Source: Pseudomonas paraversuta (GTDB lineage: Bacteria; Pseudomonadota; Gammaproteobacteria; Pseudomonadales; Pseudomonadaceae). From it: a stretch of DNA of 64,000 nucleotides. Both the position numbers and the translations under genes were made by a program. Below, one piece after another: positions 39,383 to 49,008 of the stretch. The DNA is taken from positions 310,001 through 374,000 of the forward strand of contig NZ_CAJFCL010000004.1 of NCBI RefSeq assembly GCF_904063065.1. The letters run 5' to 3'. Position 1 is the first letter of the stretch. Each line of letters begins with the position of its first letter. The notes below the pieces were generated by a model. That model saw nothing but the letters and a program-made list of their open reading frames with translations, made no database searches and was not told the origin of the DNA.

Positions 39383-39637
39383 TTACTTCAGACCCTGACC
39401 CGAGAAGATCAGTACTTTATCGCCCGCATATTGCACGCTGATAAAGCTGGTCTTGTCACCCCAGGTGCAGCTCGACATACCCAGTGCGCCGGAACAATCG
39501 GTCGGGCTACCCAAGAGTTTTTCGACCTCGGCCTTGGTCATGCCGGCCGACAGTTTTGCGTAATTTTCCTGATTGACCTTGCTGCATGCCGCCAGCAAAA
39601 CGCAGAACGACAACATCGCCAAAGAACGCAACTTCAT
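39383..39637 (-). CDS. Small lipoprotein, DUF3862/SmpA-like
   Basis: Short lipoprotein of 84 residues. The signal peptide MKLRSLAMLSFCVLLAACSK has a lipobox LAAC with lipidated Cys at 18. The mature part (YAKLSAGMTKAEVEKLLGSPTDCSG...CTWGDKTSFISVQYAGDKV) follows the BLIP-like pattern of SmpA/OmlA and DUF3862 proteins: GM-x3-EV-x2-LLG-P. ATG chosen with AGGAG seven bases upstream; the open frame upstream is not coding. Two Cys in the mature part may form a disulfide. Function unknown. Confidence 0.85.
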   Translation of the reverse strand: MKLRSLAMLSFCVLLAACSKVNQENYAKLSAGMTKAEVEKLLGSPTDCSGALGMSSCTWGDKTSFISVQYAGDKVLIFSGQGLK

Positions 39638-39748
39638 GGAAAAGCTCCTGATTGAGAAAGTCGGCCGAGCCGCCTGATGCAAGCTTAGAAGAGAAAAGTG
39701 CGGGGTGGTTCCCGGAGGGCGGGGGATTTGTTCCAGGGCCGGAAACAA

Positions 39749-39811
39749 CTGTAGGAGCGAGCTTGCTCGCGAGCTGTTTTGAAAAGCTCGCGAGCAGGCT
39801 CGCTCCTACAG
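39749..39811. repeat. REP doublet, family A, before the fbp stop
   Basis: CTGTAGGAGCGAGCTTGCTCGCGAGCT and AGCTCGCGAGCAGGCTCGCTCCTACAG arms with a 7-base centre, 17 bases beyond the fbp stop codon. Confidence 0.9.
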
Positions 39812-39828
39812 GAGGGTAACGCGGGGTT

Positions 39829-40839
39829 TTACTTGGCGTGGTACGAGGTCACGCGCGCCACTTCTTCTTTCGAACCCAGGAACACTGCTACACGTTGGTG
39901 CAGGCCTTCCGGCTGGATGTCGAGGATGCGCTGGTGGCCGTCAGTGGACGCACCACCCGCCTGCTCCACCAGGAACGACATCGGGTTGGCTTCGTACATC
40001 AGACGCAATTTACCCGGCTTGGACGGCTCGCGGCTGTCGCGCGGGTACATGAACAGACCGCCACGGGTCAGGATCCGGTGTACGTCGGCAACCATCGCGG
40101 CAACCCAGCGCATGTTGTAGTTCTTTTCCAGCGGCCCTTCTTCGCCAGCCAGCAACTCGTCGACGTAGCGCTGTACCGGAGCTTCCCAGTGACGCTGGTT
40201 GGACATGTTGATGGCGAATTCCTGAGTGGTTTCAGGAATGGTGATGTCTTCGTGGGTCAGCACGAAGCTGCCCATTTCGCGATCCAGAGTGAAGCCTTTG
40301 ACGCCGTCACCCAGGGTCAGTACCAGCATGGTCTGAGGGCCGTAAATGGCATAACCGGCCGCTACCTGTTGTGTACCTGGCTGCAGGAAGGCCTTTTCAT
40401 TCAAAGGCTCGTTCTGGGTCAGATATTCGTTCGGGCAACGCAGTACCGAGAAGATAGTGCCGACCGGCGCGTTGATGTCGATGTTCGACGAACCGTCCAG
40501 CGGGTCGAAAACCAGCAGGTAGGCGCCTTTCGGGTATTTGCCCGGAATCTGGTAGGCATTGTCCATTTCTTCGGACGCCATGCCGGCCAGGTGACCGCCC
40601 CATTCGTTGGCTTCGAGCAGGATTTCGTTGGAAATCACGTCGAGTTTCTTCTGCACTTCACCTTGTACGTTTTCAGTGCCCATGCTGCCCAGAACACCAC
40701 CCAGGGCGCCTTTAGACACGGCGTGGTTGATCTCTTTGCAAGCACGCGCCACCACTTCGATGAGGAAACGCAAATCAGCAGGAGTGTTGTTGCTGCGGGT
40801 CTGCTCGATCAAATAGCGACTCAGGGTAACGCGGGACAT
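39829..40839 (-). CDS. fbp: Fructose-1,6-bisphosphatase class I
   Basis: Gluconeogenic phosphatase: fructose 1,6-bisphosphate to fructose 6-phosphate. 336 residues. The metal-binding signature [25 protein letters not shown] near 107-131 is complete. The substrate region [20 protein letters not shown] near 278-297 and the C-terminal [14 protein letters not shown] are also typical. Single gene flanked by REPs of two families. Very confident. Confidence 0.97.
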   Translation of the reverse strand: MSRVTLSRYLIEQTRSNNTPADLRFLIEVVARACKEINHAVSKGALGGVLGSMGTENVQGEVQKKLDVISNEILLEANEWGGHLAGMASEEMDNAYQIPGKYPKGAYLLVFDPLDGSSNIDINAPVGTIFSVLRCPNEYLTQNEPLNEKAFLQPGTQQVAAGYAIYGPQTMLVLTLGDGVKGFTLDREMGSFVLTHEDITIPETTQEFAINMSNQRHWEAPVQRYVDELLAGEEGPLEKNYNMRWVAAMVADVHRILTRGGLFMYPRDSREPSKPGKLRLMYEANPMSFLVEQAGGASTDGHQRILDIQPEGLHQRVAVFLGSKEEVARVTSYHAK

Positions 40840-40968
40840 GTAAGGCTCCGAACAATGGGGAGGGGGCGAAAAACCCGCGCAGTTTAACGCGTGTTGCCGT
40901 GCAAATCTTCTAATCAGACTCAGAACCGGCCGAGCGGGTTCAGCTGAATCCTTAAATCAGGCAAAAAT

Positions 40969-41066
40969 CTGTAGCCGCTGCCGCAGGCTGCGATACGTCC
41001 CGCAGGGGCCTGGCTCTTGAAAGCACGGGCCCGGCGGTCTCGATCGCAGCCTGCGGCAGCGACTGC
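40969..41066. repeat. REP doublet, family C
   Basis: TGTAGCCGCTGCCGCAGGCTGCGAT and its inverse ATCGCAGCCTGCGGCAGCGACTGCA flank about 48 bases that also contain complementary GCAGGGGCC / GGGCCC-like pieces. It abuts the glgP stop (41074). This is the only family C copy in the window. Confidence 0.85.
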
Positions 41067-41073
41067 AAGCGCT

Positions 41074-43521
41074 CTACATGGCTTTCCAGATTTCAGTCGC
41101 ATACTCGCGAATGGTCCGGTCCGAGGAGAACCAGCCCATGCGCGCCGTGTTCAGTACCGCCTTGCGCCACCAGGCGTCCGTGTCATGCCACAGGGTTTCG
41201 ACCCGCATCTGGGCCGCCCAGTACGCATCGAAATCGGCACAGACCAGAAACCGGTCGTAATCAATCAGCGAATCGACAAAACCGGTGTATCGCGCCGGGT
41301 CATCGTGGGAGAAGACCCCGCCGCGTATGGCCTGCAATACATCATCAAGTCGATGTGAGGCTGCAATATCGGGCCCGGCGTGAAACTCGCCATTACGCTT
41401 GCGGGCTTCGACCTGCTCCGCACTGAGGCCGAAAATAAACATGTTATCGGCCCCCACCCGTTCGCACATTTCCACGTTGGCTCCGTCCATGGTGCCGATG
41501 GTCAGCGCCCCGTTGAGACCGAACTTCATATTGCTAGTGCCCGATGCCTCATAGCCCGCAGTGGATATCTGCTCGGACAAGTCAGCTGCCGGAATGATGC
41601 TCTCGGCCAGGCTGACGTTGTAGTTGGGGATAAATACCACTTTGAGCAGGCCGCGCACGGTCGGGTCGTTGTTCACAGTACGGGCAATATCATTGGCCAG
41701 TTTAATGATGAGCTTGGCCTGCTCATAACTGGCCGCCGCCTTGCCCGCGAAAATCTTGACCCGGGGTACCCAGTGGTTGCCCGGTTCGGCACGAATGGCC
41801 TGGTACAGCGCAACGGTGTGCAACAGGTTGAGCAGTTGGCGCTTGTACTCGTGAATCCGTTTGACCTGCACATCGAACATCGCTTCAGGATTGACCACCA
41901 CCCCCAGCCGCTCATATATGAGCGCTGCCAACGTGCATTTGCTTTGCAGACGCTGCTCGGCGAATTGCTTGCGAAAATCTGCGCGCTCGGCAAAAGGCTC
42001 CAGCTTGATCAGCTTGTGCTCGGTTTCATCGAGGACATCAGGCCCCAGCGCGTTAACCAGCATCACGGTCAATGGCGGATTGGCCTGAAACAGCCAGCGG
42101 CGGAAGGTAACGCCATTGGTCTTGTTGTTGATCCGGTCCGGGTAAAGCTTGTGCAACTCGGAGAACACCGTGCTGCGCATCAACTGCGTGTGCAGTCCGG
42201 AAACGCCGTTGACACTGTGGGAACCGAGAAACGCCAGATTGCCCATCCGCACCCGGCGGCCATGCTCTTCTTCAATCAGGGACACGGCACGCAGCACATC
42301 GAAATCATGCACCCCCTGGTTGCGCAGCGAGTCGATGTGATAGCCGTTGATCAAGTAGATGATCTGCATATGACGCGGCAACATGCGTTCCATCAACCCC
42401 ACAGGCCAGGTTTCAAGCGCTTCGGGGAGCAGGGTGTGATTGGTGTACGACAAGGTATCGACGGTGACTTTCCAGGCCGTCGGCCACTCGATGCCGTGTT
42501 CATCAACCAGGATGCGCATCAGTTCCGCAACAGCGATCGAGGGATGGGTGTCGTTGAGCTGGATGGAAACATGCTCGGCCAGATTCAGCAGCGTGTCGTG
42601 AACGTGCAGGTGTCTGCGCAACAGATCCTGCAGCGAAGCCGAGACAAAGAAAAACTCCTGGCGCAAGCGCAGCTCCTGCCCGGCCTCGTTGCTGTCTGCC
42701 GGATACAGCACACGGGAGATGCTTTCGGCACGCACCACCTCGGCCACTGCACCCAAATGGTCACCGGCGTTGAAACGCCCCAGGTTCAAGTCATGCAGGG
42801 CCCTGGCCCGCCACAGGCGCAAGGTGTTGACACTGGCACCGCGCCAGCCGACGACGGGTGTGTCATAGGCGATGGCCCGCACCGTCTCGCTGGGTTCCCA
42901 GACCTGGCGTGACTGGCCGTGTTCATCCTGCCGGGTTTCAACCGCTCCGCCAAAACCTATCAAGTACGTCACTTCGGCGCGCTCAAACTCCCACGGGTTG
43001 CCGAAGTCCAGCCAGTTCTCGGTTTGCTCTTGCTGCCAGCCGTCGACGATGCTCTGGCGGAACAGTCCGTGTTCATAACGGATGCCGTAGCCGTGGGCGG
43101 CAACGCTCAGGGTGGACATGCTTTCCATGAAACAGGCAGCCAGCCGACCCAGCCCGCCGTTGCCAAGCGCCGCATCGGGCTCCAGCAGGCGGATACGTTC
43201 CAGATCGACCCCAAGCCCGGTCATCGCCTCACGCGCCACCTCCAGCAGCCCCAGATTGTTCAGGCTGTCATAAAGCAGGCGACCGATCAGAAACTCCAGC
43301 GACAGGTAATACACCCGCTTCTGATCCTTGCGATAAATCTGCCGCGTGTGGTCCATCCAGTGCTCGACCATATGGTCGCGGGCAGCCAGTGCAATGGCTT
43401 CAAACCAGTCATGGTCAAACGCGTGTTCCGGGTCCTTGCCCACCGCGTAAGTCAGTTTGGCTACTACGGCGGCCCGAAAAGCCGCCACCTGTGCGTCACG
43501 AACAAGCGGTTCCTGGGGCAT
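41074..43521 (-). CDS. glgP: Glycogen/maltodextrin phosphorylase
   Basis: PLP-dependent alpha-glucan phosphorylase: releases glucose 1-phosphate from glycogen or maltodextrin. 815 residues, GT35 family. DAALGNGGLGRLAACFMESMSTL near 115-137 is the substrate-site region. The PLP site EASGTSNMKFGLNGALTIGTMDGANVEM near 648-675 contains the Schiff-base lysine (NMKF). No other glycogen genes are adjacent here, so the role in a glg or trehalose-linked pathway is not shown by context. Confidence 0.97.
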   Translation of the reverse strand: MPQEPLVRDAQVAAFRAAVVAKLTYAVGKDPEHAFDHDWFEAIALAARDHMVEHWMDHTRQIYRKDQKRVYYLSLEFLIGRLLYDSLNNLGLLEVAREAMTGLGVDLERIRLLEPDAALGNGGLGRLAACFMESMSTLSVAAHGYGIRYEHGLFRQSIVDGWQQEQTENWLDFGNPWEFERAEVTYLIGFGGAVETRQDEHGQSRQVWEPSETVRAIAYDTPVVGWRGASVNTLRLWRARALHDLNLGRFNAGDHLGAVAEVVRAESISRVLYPADSNEAGQELRLRQEFFFVSASLQDLLRRHLHVHDTLLNLAEHVSIQLNDTHPSIAVAELMRILVDEHGIEWPTAWKVTVDTLSYTNHTLLPEALETWPVGLMERMLPRHMQIIYLINGYHIDSLRNQGVHDFDVLRAVSLIEEEHGRRVRMGNLAFLGSHSVNGVSGLHTQLMRSTVFSELHKLYPDRINNKTNGVTFRRWLFQANPPLTVMLVNALGPDVLDETEHKLIKLEPFAERADFRKQFAEQRLQSKCTLAALIYERLGVVVNPEAMFDVQVKRIHEYKRQLLNLLHTVALYQAIRAEPGNHWVPRVKIFAGKAAASYEQAKLIIKLANDIARTVNNDPTVRGLLKVVFIPNYNVSLAESIIPAADLSEQISTAGYEASGTSNMKFGLNGALTIGTMDGANVEMCERVGADNMFIFGLSAEQVEARKRNGEFHAGPDIAASHRLDDVLQAIRGGVFSHDDPARYTGFVDSLIDYDRFLVCADFDAYWAAQMRVETLWHDTDAWWRKAVLNTARMGWFSSDRTIREYATEIWKAM

Positions 43522-43789
43522 CGATACAACCTCGAGCGAGATGGAGCGATTTGAAGAACGGGTGGATCCAGCCTAGACCTTTCGACAGGAACTAAACGCT
43601 TTGATTCGGGCTTTTATGGCGGTTTCCATAAAAAAAACTGACGAAATGAACATTGCCCCAAAACGATGCGCATACGAGAAAGGGCGCCTTAAAACATGGC
43701 CCTGATCGAAAAACCGGCAAATGGTTGTTCACAGATTCACCAACCCCGGTATGATCGCGCGCCCTGATGCACGCCGGAAAACAAGCCTG

Positions 43790-44224
43790 ATGAAGTCCAA
43801 CCTGATCGCCGCCGCGGAAATCGACCGTATCGATACCTGGGCCAAATACTCCGCGCCCATGTGCGGCTCCTGCATTTCCAGCTGCTGCACGCTGCCGGTG
43901 GAGGTCAAGATCAAAGACCTGATCCGTATCGGCATCGTCGATGAGTTCGAGATGGGCGATCCGCCGAAGAACATCGCCAAGCGCCTGCAGAAAGAAGGGA
44001 TCGTGGAGCGCTTCAACCAGAAGTCCGGGATTTTCACCCTGCAGCGCATGAGCAATAACGACTGCCTGTACCTGGATCGCAAGTCGCGCATGTGCACCAT
44101 TTACGAAAAGCGCCCGGACACTTGCCGCAATCACCCGCGGATAGGCCCGCGCCCGGGTTATTGCGCCTATGTGCCCAAAGCGGTTGAACGCAAAAACAGC
44201 AGCGAGAAGCTGATGGTGTTTTAA
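43790..44224 (+). CDS. YkgJ-family cysteine cluster protein
   Basis: Small protein of 144 residues with the CxxCxxxC-type zinc/iron chelating domain: MCGSCISSCCTLPVEV near 22-37, followed by NDCLYLDRKSRMCTIYEKRPDTCRNHP near 85-111, giving eight cysteines spaced as in the UPF0153/YkgJ family. Start at MKSNLIAAAEIDRI; no strong RBS is seen for this or the earlier ATGs, and family similarity favours it. Function is unproven; metal binding is expected. It lies directly before the REPIN array. Confidence 0.88.
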   Translation: MKSNLIAAAEIDRIDTWAKYSAPMCGSCISSCCTLPVEVKIKDLIRIGIVDEFEMGDPPKNIAKRLQKEGIVERFNQKSGIFTLQRMSNNDCLYLDRKSRMCTIYEKRPDTCRNHPRIGPRPGYCAYVPKAVERKNSSEKLMVF

Positions 44225-44235
44225 CCCGAAGGGGC

Positions 44236-45190
44236 GGCTTGCGGCGATGATAATCCTGCAACCTGCCCCATCGCTGGCAAGCCAGCTCCCACAAGGCCTG
44301 CACTGCACCCATTACCTGTGGGAGCCGGCTTGCCGGCGATGCTTACCCTGCACCTTCCCCATCGCTGGCAAGCCAGCTCCCACAAGGCCTGCACTGCACC
44401 CAATACCTGTGGGAGCCGGCTTGCCGGCGATGCTGACTCTGCACCCGCCCCATCCCTGGCAAGCAATCTCCCATCAGGCCTGCACTGCACCCAATATCTG
44501 TGGGAGCCGGCTTGCCGGCGATGCTGACCCTGCAACCCGCCCCATCGCTGGCAAGCCAGCTCCCACAAAGCCTGCACTGCACCCAATATCTGTGGGAGCC
44601 GGCTTGCCGGCGATGCTGACTCTGCAACCCGCCCCATCCCTGGCAAGCCAGCTCCCACAAGGCCTGCGCTGCACCCGATACTTGTGGGAGCCGGCTTGCC
44701 GGCGATGCTGACTCTGCACCCGCCCCATCCCTGGCAAGCAATCTCCCATCAGGCCTGCACTGCACCCAATATCTGTGGGAGCCGGCTTGCCGGCGATGCT
44801 GACCCTGCAACCCGCCCCATCGCTGGCAAGCCAGCTCCCACAAAGCCTGCACTGCACCCAATATCTGTGGGAGCCGGCTTGCCGGCGATGCTGACTCTGC
44901 AACCCGCCCCATCCCTGGCAAGCCAGCTCCCACAAGGCCTGCACTGCACCCATTACCTGTGGGAGCCGGCTTGCCGGCGATGCTGACCCTGCAACCTGCC
45001 CCATCCCTGGCCTGTACTGCACCCAATACCTGTGGGAGCCGGCTTGCCGGCGATGCTGACCCTGCAACCCGCCCCATCCCTGGCAAGCCATCTCCCACAA
45101 GGCCTGCACTGCACCCATTACCTGTGGGAGCCGGCTTGCCGGCGATGCTGACTCTGCAACCCGCCCCATCCCTGGCCTGCGCTGCACCCA
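44236..45190. repeat. Tandem array of about ten REP doublets (REPINs), family B
   Basis: About 955 bases made of repeated units. Each has a TGTGGGAGCCGGCTTGCCGG half, a GATGCTGA-CYCTGCAMCCCGCCCCAT linker, the inverse half (CTGGCAAGCCAGCTCCCACA) and a GGCCTGCACTGCACCCAATA linker. The left half starts at 44317, 44408, 44499, 44591, 44683, 44774, 44866, 44958, 45031 and 45123: period 91-92 bp, once 73. A leading partial unit precedes 44317. The inverse half is degenerate in two units (AAGCAATCTCCCATC) and deleted in two. The sequence is open in several frames but these are repeat translations, not genes. It fills the gap between the YkgJ gene and the typA terminator. Confidence 0.95.
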
Positions 45191-45202
45191 AATCCCGGAC
45201 AC

Positions 45203-45242
45203 AAAAAAACGCCCCCGACCGCAAGGCCGGGGGCGTTTTTTA
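45203..45242. terminator. Bidirectional rho-independent terminator after typA
   Basis: AAAAAAACGCCCCCGACC-GCAA-GGCCGGGGGCGTTTTTT: a long GC-rich stem with A and T runs on both sides, 19 bases from the typA stop. It also blocks plus-strand transcription coming through the REPIN array. Confidence 0.95.
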
Positions 45243-45260
45243 TTCAGCTAAATAAATAGC

Positions 45261-47081
45261 TTATTTGCTGCTTTTCTTGCTGGCGCGGGTACGCTCGCTT
45301 TCGCCCAGGATCTTCTTACGAAGACGGATGGACTTAGGAGTCACTTCGCACAATTCGTCTTCTTGAACGAATTCCAGAGCTTGCTCCAGGGTGAAGCGGA
45401 TAGGCGGAACCAAAGCGATGGTTTCGTCTTTACCCGAAGCACGCATGTTGTCGAGCTTCTTGCCTTTGGTTGGGTTAACGCCCAGGTCGTTGTCGCGGCT
45501 GTTGATGCCGACGATTTGACCTTCGTACACGTCTTCACCGTGACCCAGGAACAGTTTGCCGCGAGCCTGCAGGGTTTCCAGCGAGTAAGTCAGAGCCTTA
45601 CCGGTAGCAACCGAAACCAGAACGCCGTTCTGACGGCCGGACATGTCGCCCGACTTCATCACGTCGTAACGGTCGAAGATCGAGGTCAGGATGCCAGCGC
45701 CCGAAGTCAGAGTCAGGAACTCGTTACGGAAACCGATCAGGCCACGTGCAGGGATGTTGTATTCAAGACGAACACGGCCCTTGCCATCCGGAACCATGTT
45801 GGTCAGATCGCCTTTACGGATACCGATCTGTTCCATGATTGCGCCCTGCGATTCTTCCGGCAGGTCGATGGTTACGTTTTCGTACGGTTCGTGCTTAACG
45901 CCGTCAACCATGCGGATGATTACTTCCGGACGACCAACACCCATTTCGAAGCCTTCGCGACGCATGGTTTCGATCAGTACCGACAAGTGCAGCTCACCAC
46001 GACCCGACACTTTGAACTTGTCAGCGGTGTCGCCTTCTTCAACGCGCAGAGCAACGTTGTAGAGCAGTTCTTTGTCCAGACGTTCCTTGATGTTACGGCT
46101 GGTTACGAACTTGCCTTCACGGCCGCAGAACGGCGAGTCGTTAACCTGGAAGGTCATCGAAACGGTAGGTTCGTCAACAGTCAGCGGCTTCATCGCTTCG
46201 ACGTTCAGTGGGTCGCACAGAGTGTCGGAGATGAACAGCTGGTCGAAGCCGCTGATGCAGACGATGTCGCCGGCAGCTGCTTCTTCAACGTCGATACGGT
46301 GCAGACCGTGGTGACCCATCAGCTTCAGGATACGACCGTTACGGCGCTTGCCGTCAGCATCGATAGCCACAACCTGGGTGTTCGGCTTGACGCGACCACG
46401 AGCGATACGGCCAACGCCGATGATGCCCAGGAAGCTGTTGTAGTCCAGTGCCGAGATTTGCATCTGGAAAGGACCGTCACGGTCAACTTTTGGAGCCGGA
46501 ACGTGGTCAACAATCGCCTGGTACAGCGGGGTCATGTCTTCAGCCATGTCGGTGTGGTCAAGACCAGCAATACCGTTCAGGGCAGAGGCGTAAACCACTT
46601 TGAAGTCCAGCTGTTCTTCGGTAGCACCCAGGTTGTCGAACAGGTCGAAGATTTGATCCAGAACCCAGTCCGGACGCGCGCCTGGACGGTCAACCTTGTT
46701 GATAACCACGATTGGACGCAGGCCGGCTTCGAAAGCCTTCTTGGTCACGAAACGGGTTTGCGGCATAGGGCCGTCTTGAGCGTCAACCAGCAGCAGAACG
46801 GAGTCAACCATCGACATCACGCGCTCTACTTCACCGCCGAAGTCGGCGTGGCCCGGGGTATCCACGATGTTGATGTGGTAGCCGTTCCAGTTGATAGCGG
46901 TGTTCTTGGCAAGAATGGTAATGCCGCGCTCTTTTTCCTGGTCGTTGGAGTCCATCACGCGCTCGTCGTTGAGCTCGCCGCGTTCCAGAGTGCCGGATTG
47001 ACGCAAGAGTTTGTCTACCAGGGTGGTTTTACCGTGGTCAACGTGAGCAATGATGGCGATGTTACGTAGATTTTCGATCAC
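45261..47081 (-). CDS. typA: Ribosome-associated GTPase TypA/BipA
   Basis: Translational GTPase of the EF-G/LepA class that binds 70S ribosomes and aids 50S assembly and stress or cold adaptation. 606 residues. G1 [10 protein letters not shown] near 13-22, G3 [12 protein letters not shown] near 73-84, and G4 NKVD near 127-130 are intact. The BipA-specific C-terminal domain ([25 protein letters not shown] near 465-489 and [15 protein letters not shown]) is present. Single gene on the minus strand with a strong terminator. Very confident. Confidence 0.98.
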   Translation of the reverse strand: MIENLRNIAIIAHVDHGKTTLVDKLLRQSGTLERGELNDERVMDSNDQEKERGITILAKNTAINWNGYHINIVDTPGHADFGGEVERVMSMVDSVLLLVDAQDGPMPQTRFVTKKAFEAGLRPIVVINKVDRPGARPDWVLDQIFDLFDNLGATEEQLDFKVVYASALNGIAGLDHTDMAEDMTPLYQAIVDHVPAPKVDRDGPFQMQISALDYNSFLGIIGVGRIARGRVKPNTQVVAIDADGKRRNGRILKLMGHHGLHRIDVEEAAAGDIVCISGFDQLFISDTLCDPLNVEAMKPLTVDEPTVSMTFQVNDSPFCGREGKFVTSRNIKERLDKELLYNVALRVEEGDTADKFKVSGRGELHLSVLIETMRREGFEMGVGRPEVIIRMVDGVKHEPYENVTIDLPEESQGAIMEQIGIRKGDLTNMVPDGKGRVRLEYNIPARGLIGFRNEFLTLTSGAGILTSIFDRYDVMKSGDMSGRQNGVLVSVATGKALTYSLETLQARGKLFLGHGEDVYEGQIVGINSRDNDLGVNPTKGKKLDNMRASGKDETIALVPPIRFTLEQALEFVQEDELCEVTPKSIRLRKKILGESERTRASKKSSK

Positions 47082-47220
47082 TTGTGTATCTCGATCAGAG
47101 GATTCGGTGTGCTGACAGGTCGTGGCAGCGATTAACAGTAGAGTCAGGTCAAGCCGTTACAACTTGACCTCGGCGTCGGGGGGCCGGTGACGCAGGCCAC
47201 AGGCATACAGCCCCGGGCTC

Positions 47221-48675
47221 TTAGCTCGGTCGATAAACGCGCACATTGGCATGCCCCTCACTGAGCAAATGGTGAGCATGCAGGCGACTCATCACGCCTT
47301 TGTCGCAATACAACAGGTACTGACGGGTGTCATCCAGTTCCTTGAAGCGGCTGTTCAAAGCATAAAACGGCAACGCTTGTACTTCGATGCCAGCCAGTTC
47401 CAGCGGTTGATCTTCCTGAGCATCCGGGTGACGGATGTCAATCACGATCTGGCCCGCCAGCACTTCGCTGACTTCTTCGACTTGCAAGTCCTGGCCCAAC
47501 TCATCGATCACCCGATCAATCGGCACCAGTTTGGCCCGCTCCAGCGCACGCTCGAGCACGGCCATATCGAACTGTTGTTCTTCGTACTCCACGCGGTTGC
47601 GTTTGGCGTGGGTCTTGGGGTTGACCGAAATCACCCCGCAATATTCAGGCATGTGCTTGGCAAAATCGGCCGTACCGATTTCAACCGCCTGATCAATGAT
47701 GTCCTGCTTGTGGCTAGCGATCAGCGGACGCAGAACCAATTTGTCAGTAGCCGAGTCGATCAGCGACAAATTGGGCAGGGTCTGGCTCGAAACCTGGGAA
47801 ATCGCTTCACCGGTAACCAGCACTTCGATATCGAGCCGCTCAGCGATACGGGTTGCAGCGCGCAACATCATACGCTTCAAAATGACGCCCATATGACTGT
47901 TATCGACTTTGCCGAGAATTTCCCCCAAAACTTCTTCGAAAGGAACGCTGACAAACAGCACGCGCTGGGAGCTGCCGTACTTCTTCCATATATAGTGCGC
48001 GACTTCCATCACGCCCAGTTCGTGGGCACGCCCGCCGAGGTTGAAGAAGCAAAAGTGGCTCATCAGGCCGCGGCGCATGATCTGGTAGGCGGCAACGGTG
48101 GAGTCGAAACCACCGGACATCAACACCAGGGTCTGCTCCAGCGAGCCCAGCGGGAAACCGCCGATGCTGTCGTGCTGGCTGTGAATCACAAACAACCGTT
48201 GGTCGCGAATTTCGAAGCGGACTTCGATTTCCGGTTTTTTCAGGTCGATTCCTGCCGCACCGCATTCACGACGCAGCTTGCTGCCGACGTATTTCTCGAT
48301 TTCCATCGAGGTAAACGGGTGCTTGCCGCCGCGTTTGCAACGCACGGAAAAAATCTTGCCTGCCAGCGCATCGCCGAAGTGCAGTTTGCACTTCTCGACC
48401 ACGTCATCGAAGTCACCCAACGGGTACTCGTCGACCTGCAGGAAATGCGTGATGCCCGGCATGCAGCTCAGGCGCGCAGTCATCTCCTTCAAGGCTTTGG
48501 GGTCGGTCACGCGCGTTTGCAGCTCGATGTTGTCCCACACGCCCGTCACCACCACAGCCGGGTCCAGATCGCGGAGCACAGCGCGGATGTTTTTAGCCAA
48601 TTGGCGGACGAAACGCATCCGAACCGGACGGCTCTTAATAGTGATTTCGGGGAAGACTTTAACGATTAGTTTCAT
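47221..48675 (-). CDS. thiI: tRNA 4-thiouridine synthase ThiI
   Basis: Sulfurtransferase making s4U8 in tRNA and contributing sulfur for the thiamine thiazole. 484 residues from [15 protein letters not shown]; the frame is open 21 codons further upstream without family match. Domain order: N-terminal ferredoxin-like and THUMP regions (about 1-165), PP-loop adenylation domain with [18 protein letters not shown] near 186-203, and a C-terminal rhodanese domain with the persulfide Cys in [18 protein letters not shown]. It is divergent from glnA across a 333-bp control region. Confidence 0.96.
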   Translation of the reverse strand: MKLIVKVFPEITIKSRPVRMRFVRQLAKNIRAVLRDLDPAVVVTGVWDNIELQTRVTDPKALKEMTARLSCMPGITHFLQVDEYPLGDFDDVVEKCKLHFGDALAGKIFSVRCKRGGKHPFTSMEIEKYVGSKLRRECGAAGIDLKKPEIEVRFEIRDQRLFVIHSQHDSIGGFPLGSLEQTLVLMSGGFDSTVAAYQIMRRGLMSHFCFFNLGGRAHELGVMEVAHYIWKKYGSSQRVLFVSVPFEEVLGEILGKVDNSHMGVILKRMMLRAATRIAERLDIEVLVTGEAISQVSSQTLPNLSLIDSATDKLVLRPLIASHKQDIIDQAVEIGTADFAKHMPEYCGVISVNPKTHAKRNRVEYEEQQFDMAVLERALERAKLVPIDRVIDELGQDLQVEEVSEVLAGQIVIDIRHPDAQEDQPLELAGIEVQALPFYALNSRFKELDDTRQYLLYCDKGVMSRLHAHHLLSEGHANVRVYRPS

Positions 48676-49008
48676 GAAAACAGCGCGCGAGCAGCCTGCC
48701 AAAAAAGGGGGGCGCGGATTATAGCGGAAATTGCTCAAGGTTTAACCAGTTATCGTACAAACGGTTTTCGATGCACCAAAACAGGTCAAAAGCGTCGGTT
48801 TTCGCTTCATTTGAGTGCGGCAAGACGCCTTAATCGGTAGTCTGCGACCCTTATCTGCTTGAGATTGGGGCATTACGCCCAAGTCGGGGCACTGGCATGC
48901 AATTTGCTCCCTTGTGAGGCAGGTTGCCTTGGCAGAGTATTCGCGCCGGCATCAACCACCTTTAACGGGCTCTCCACTACCTAGCCCGAAGCCACCCCGG
49001 AGGACACT
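48676..49008. other. Control region between thiI and glnA
   Basis: 333 bases without a gene. It holds an NtrC-like half site TGCACCA at 48772-48778 (followed by AAACAGGTCA, a poor second half) and the sigma-54 promoter of glnA at 48893-48908, a spacing of about 115 bases that suits an enhancer. No REP element. Confidence 0.6.
48893..48908 (+). promoter_or_regulatory. Sigma-54 promoter of glnA
   Basis: TGGCATGCAATTTGCT matches TGGCACG-N4-TTGCW with exact GG/GC spacing, about 100 bases before the glnA ATG. It fits the known NtrC-dependent nitrogen control of glnA. Confidence 0.8.

Noticed and set aside
41074..43521. Possible glycogen operon around glgP
   Set aside because: Neighbours are fbp and a YkgJ-family gene on other transcripts; no glg or tre gene is adjacent.
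43610..43640. TATGG...CCATA hairpin followed by A/T run upstream of glgP
   Set aside because: No plus-strand gene ends there, the stem is short and AT-rich, so a terminator call is not supported.
44236..45190. Regularly spaced repeats resembling a CRISPR array
   Set aside because: The units are almost entirely repeated, with no unique spacers of constant length, the repeats are REP palindromes, and no cas gene is present.
44343..45224. Open frames of about 240-290 codons on the minus strand with repeated SIAGKPAPT motifs
   Set aside because: They are translations of the REPIN array; the period, the palindromes and the opening of several frames at once show repeat DNA, not a repeat protein.
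45363..47069. Plus-strand open frame of 568 codons over typA
   Set aside because: Antisense shadow of typA; no domain and no start signal.
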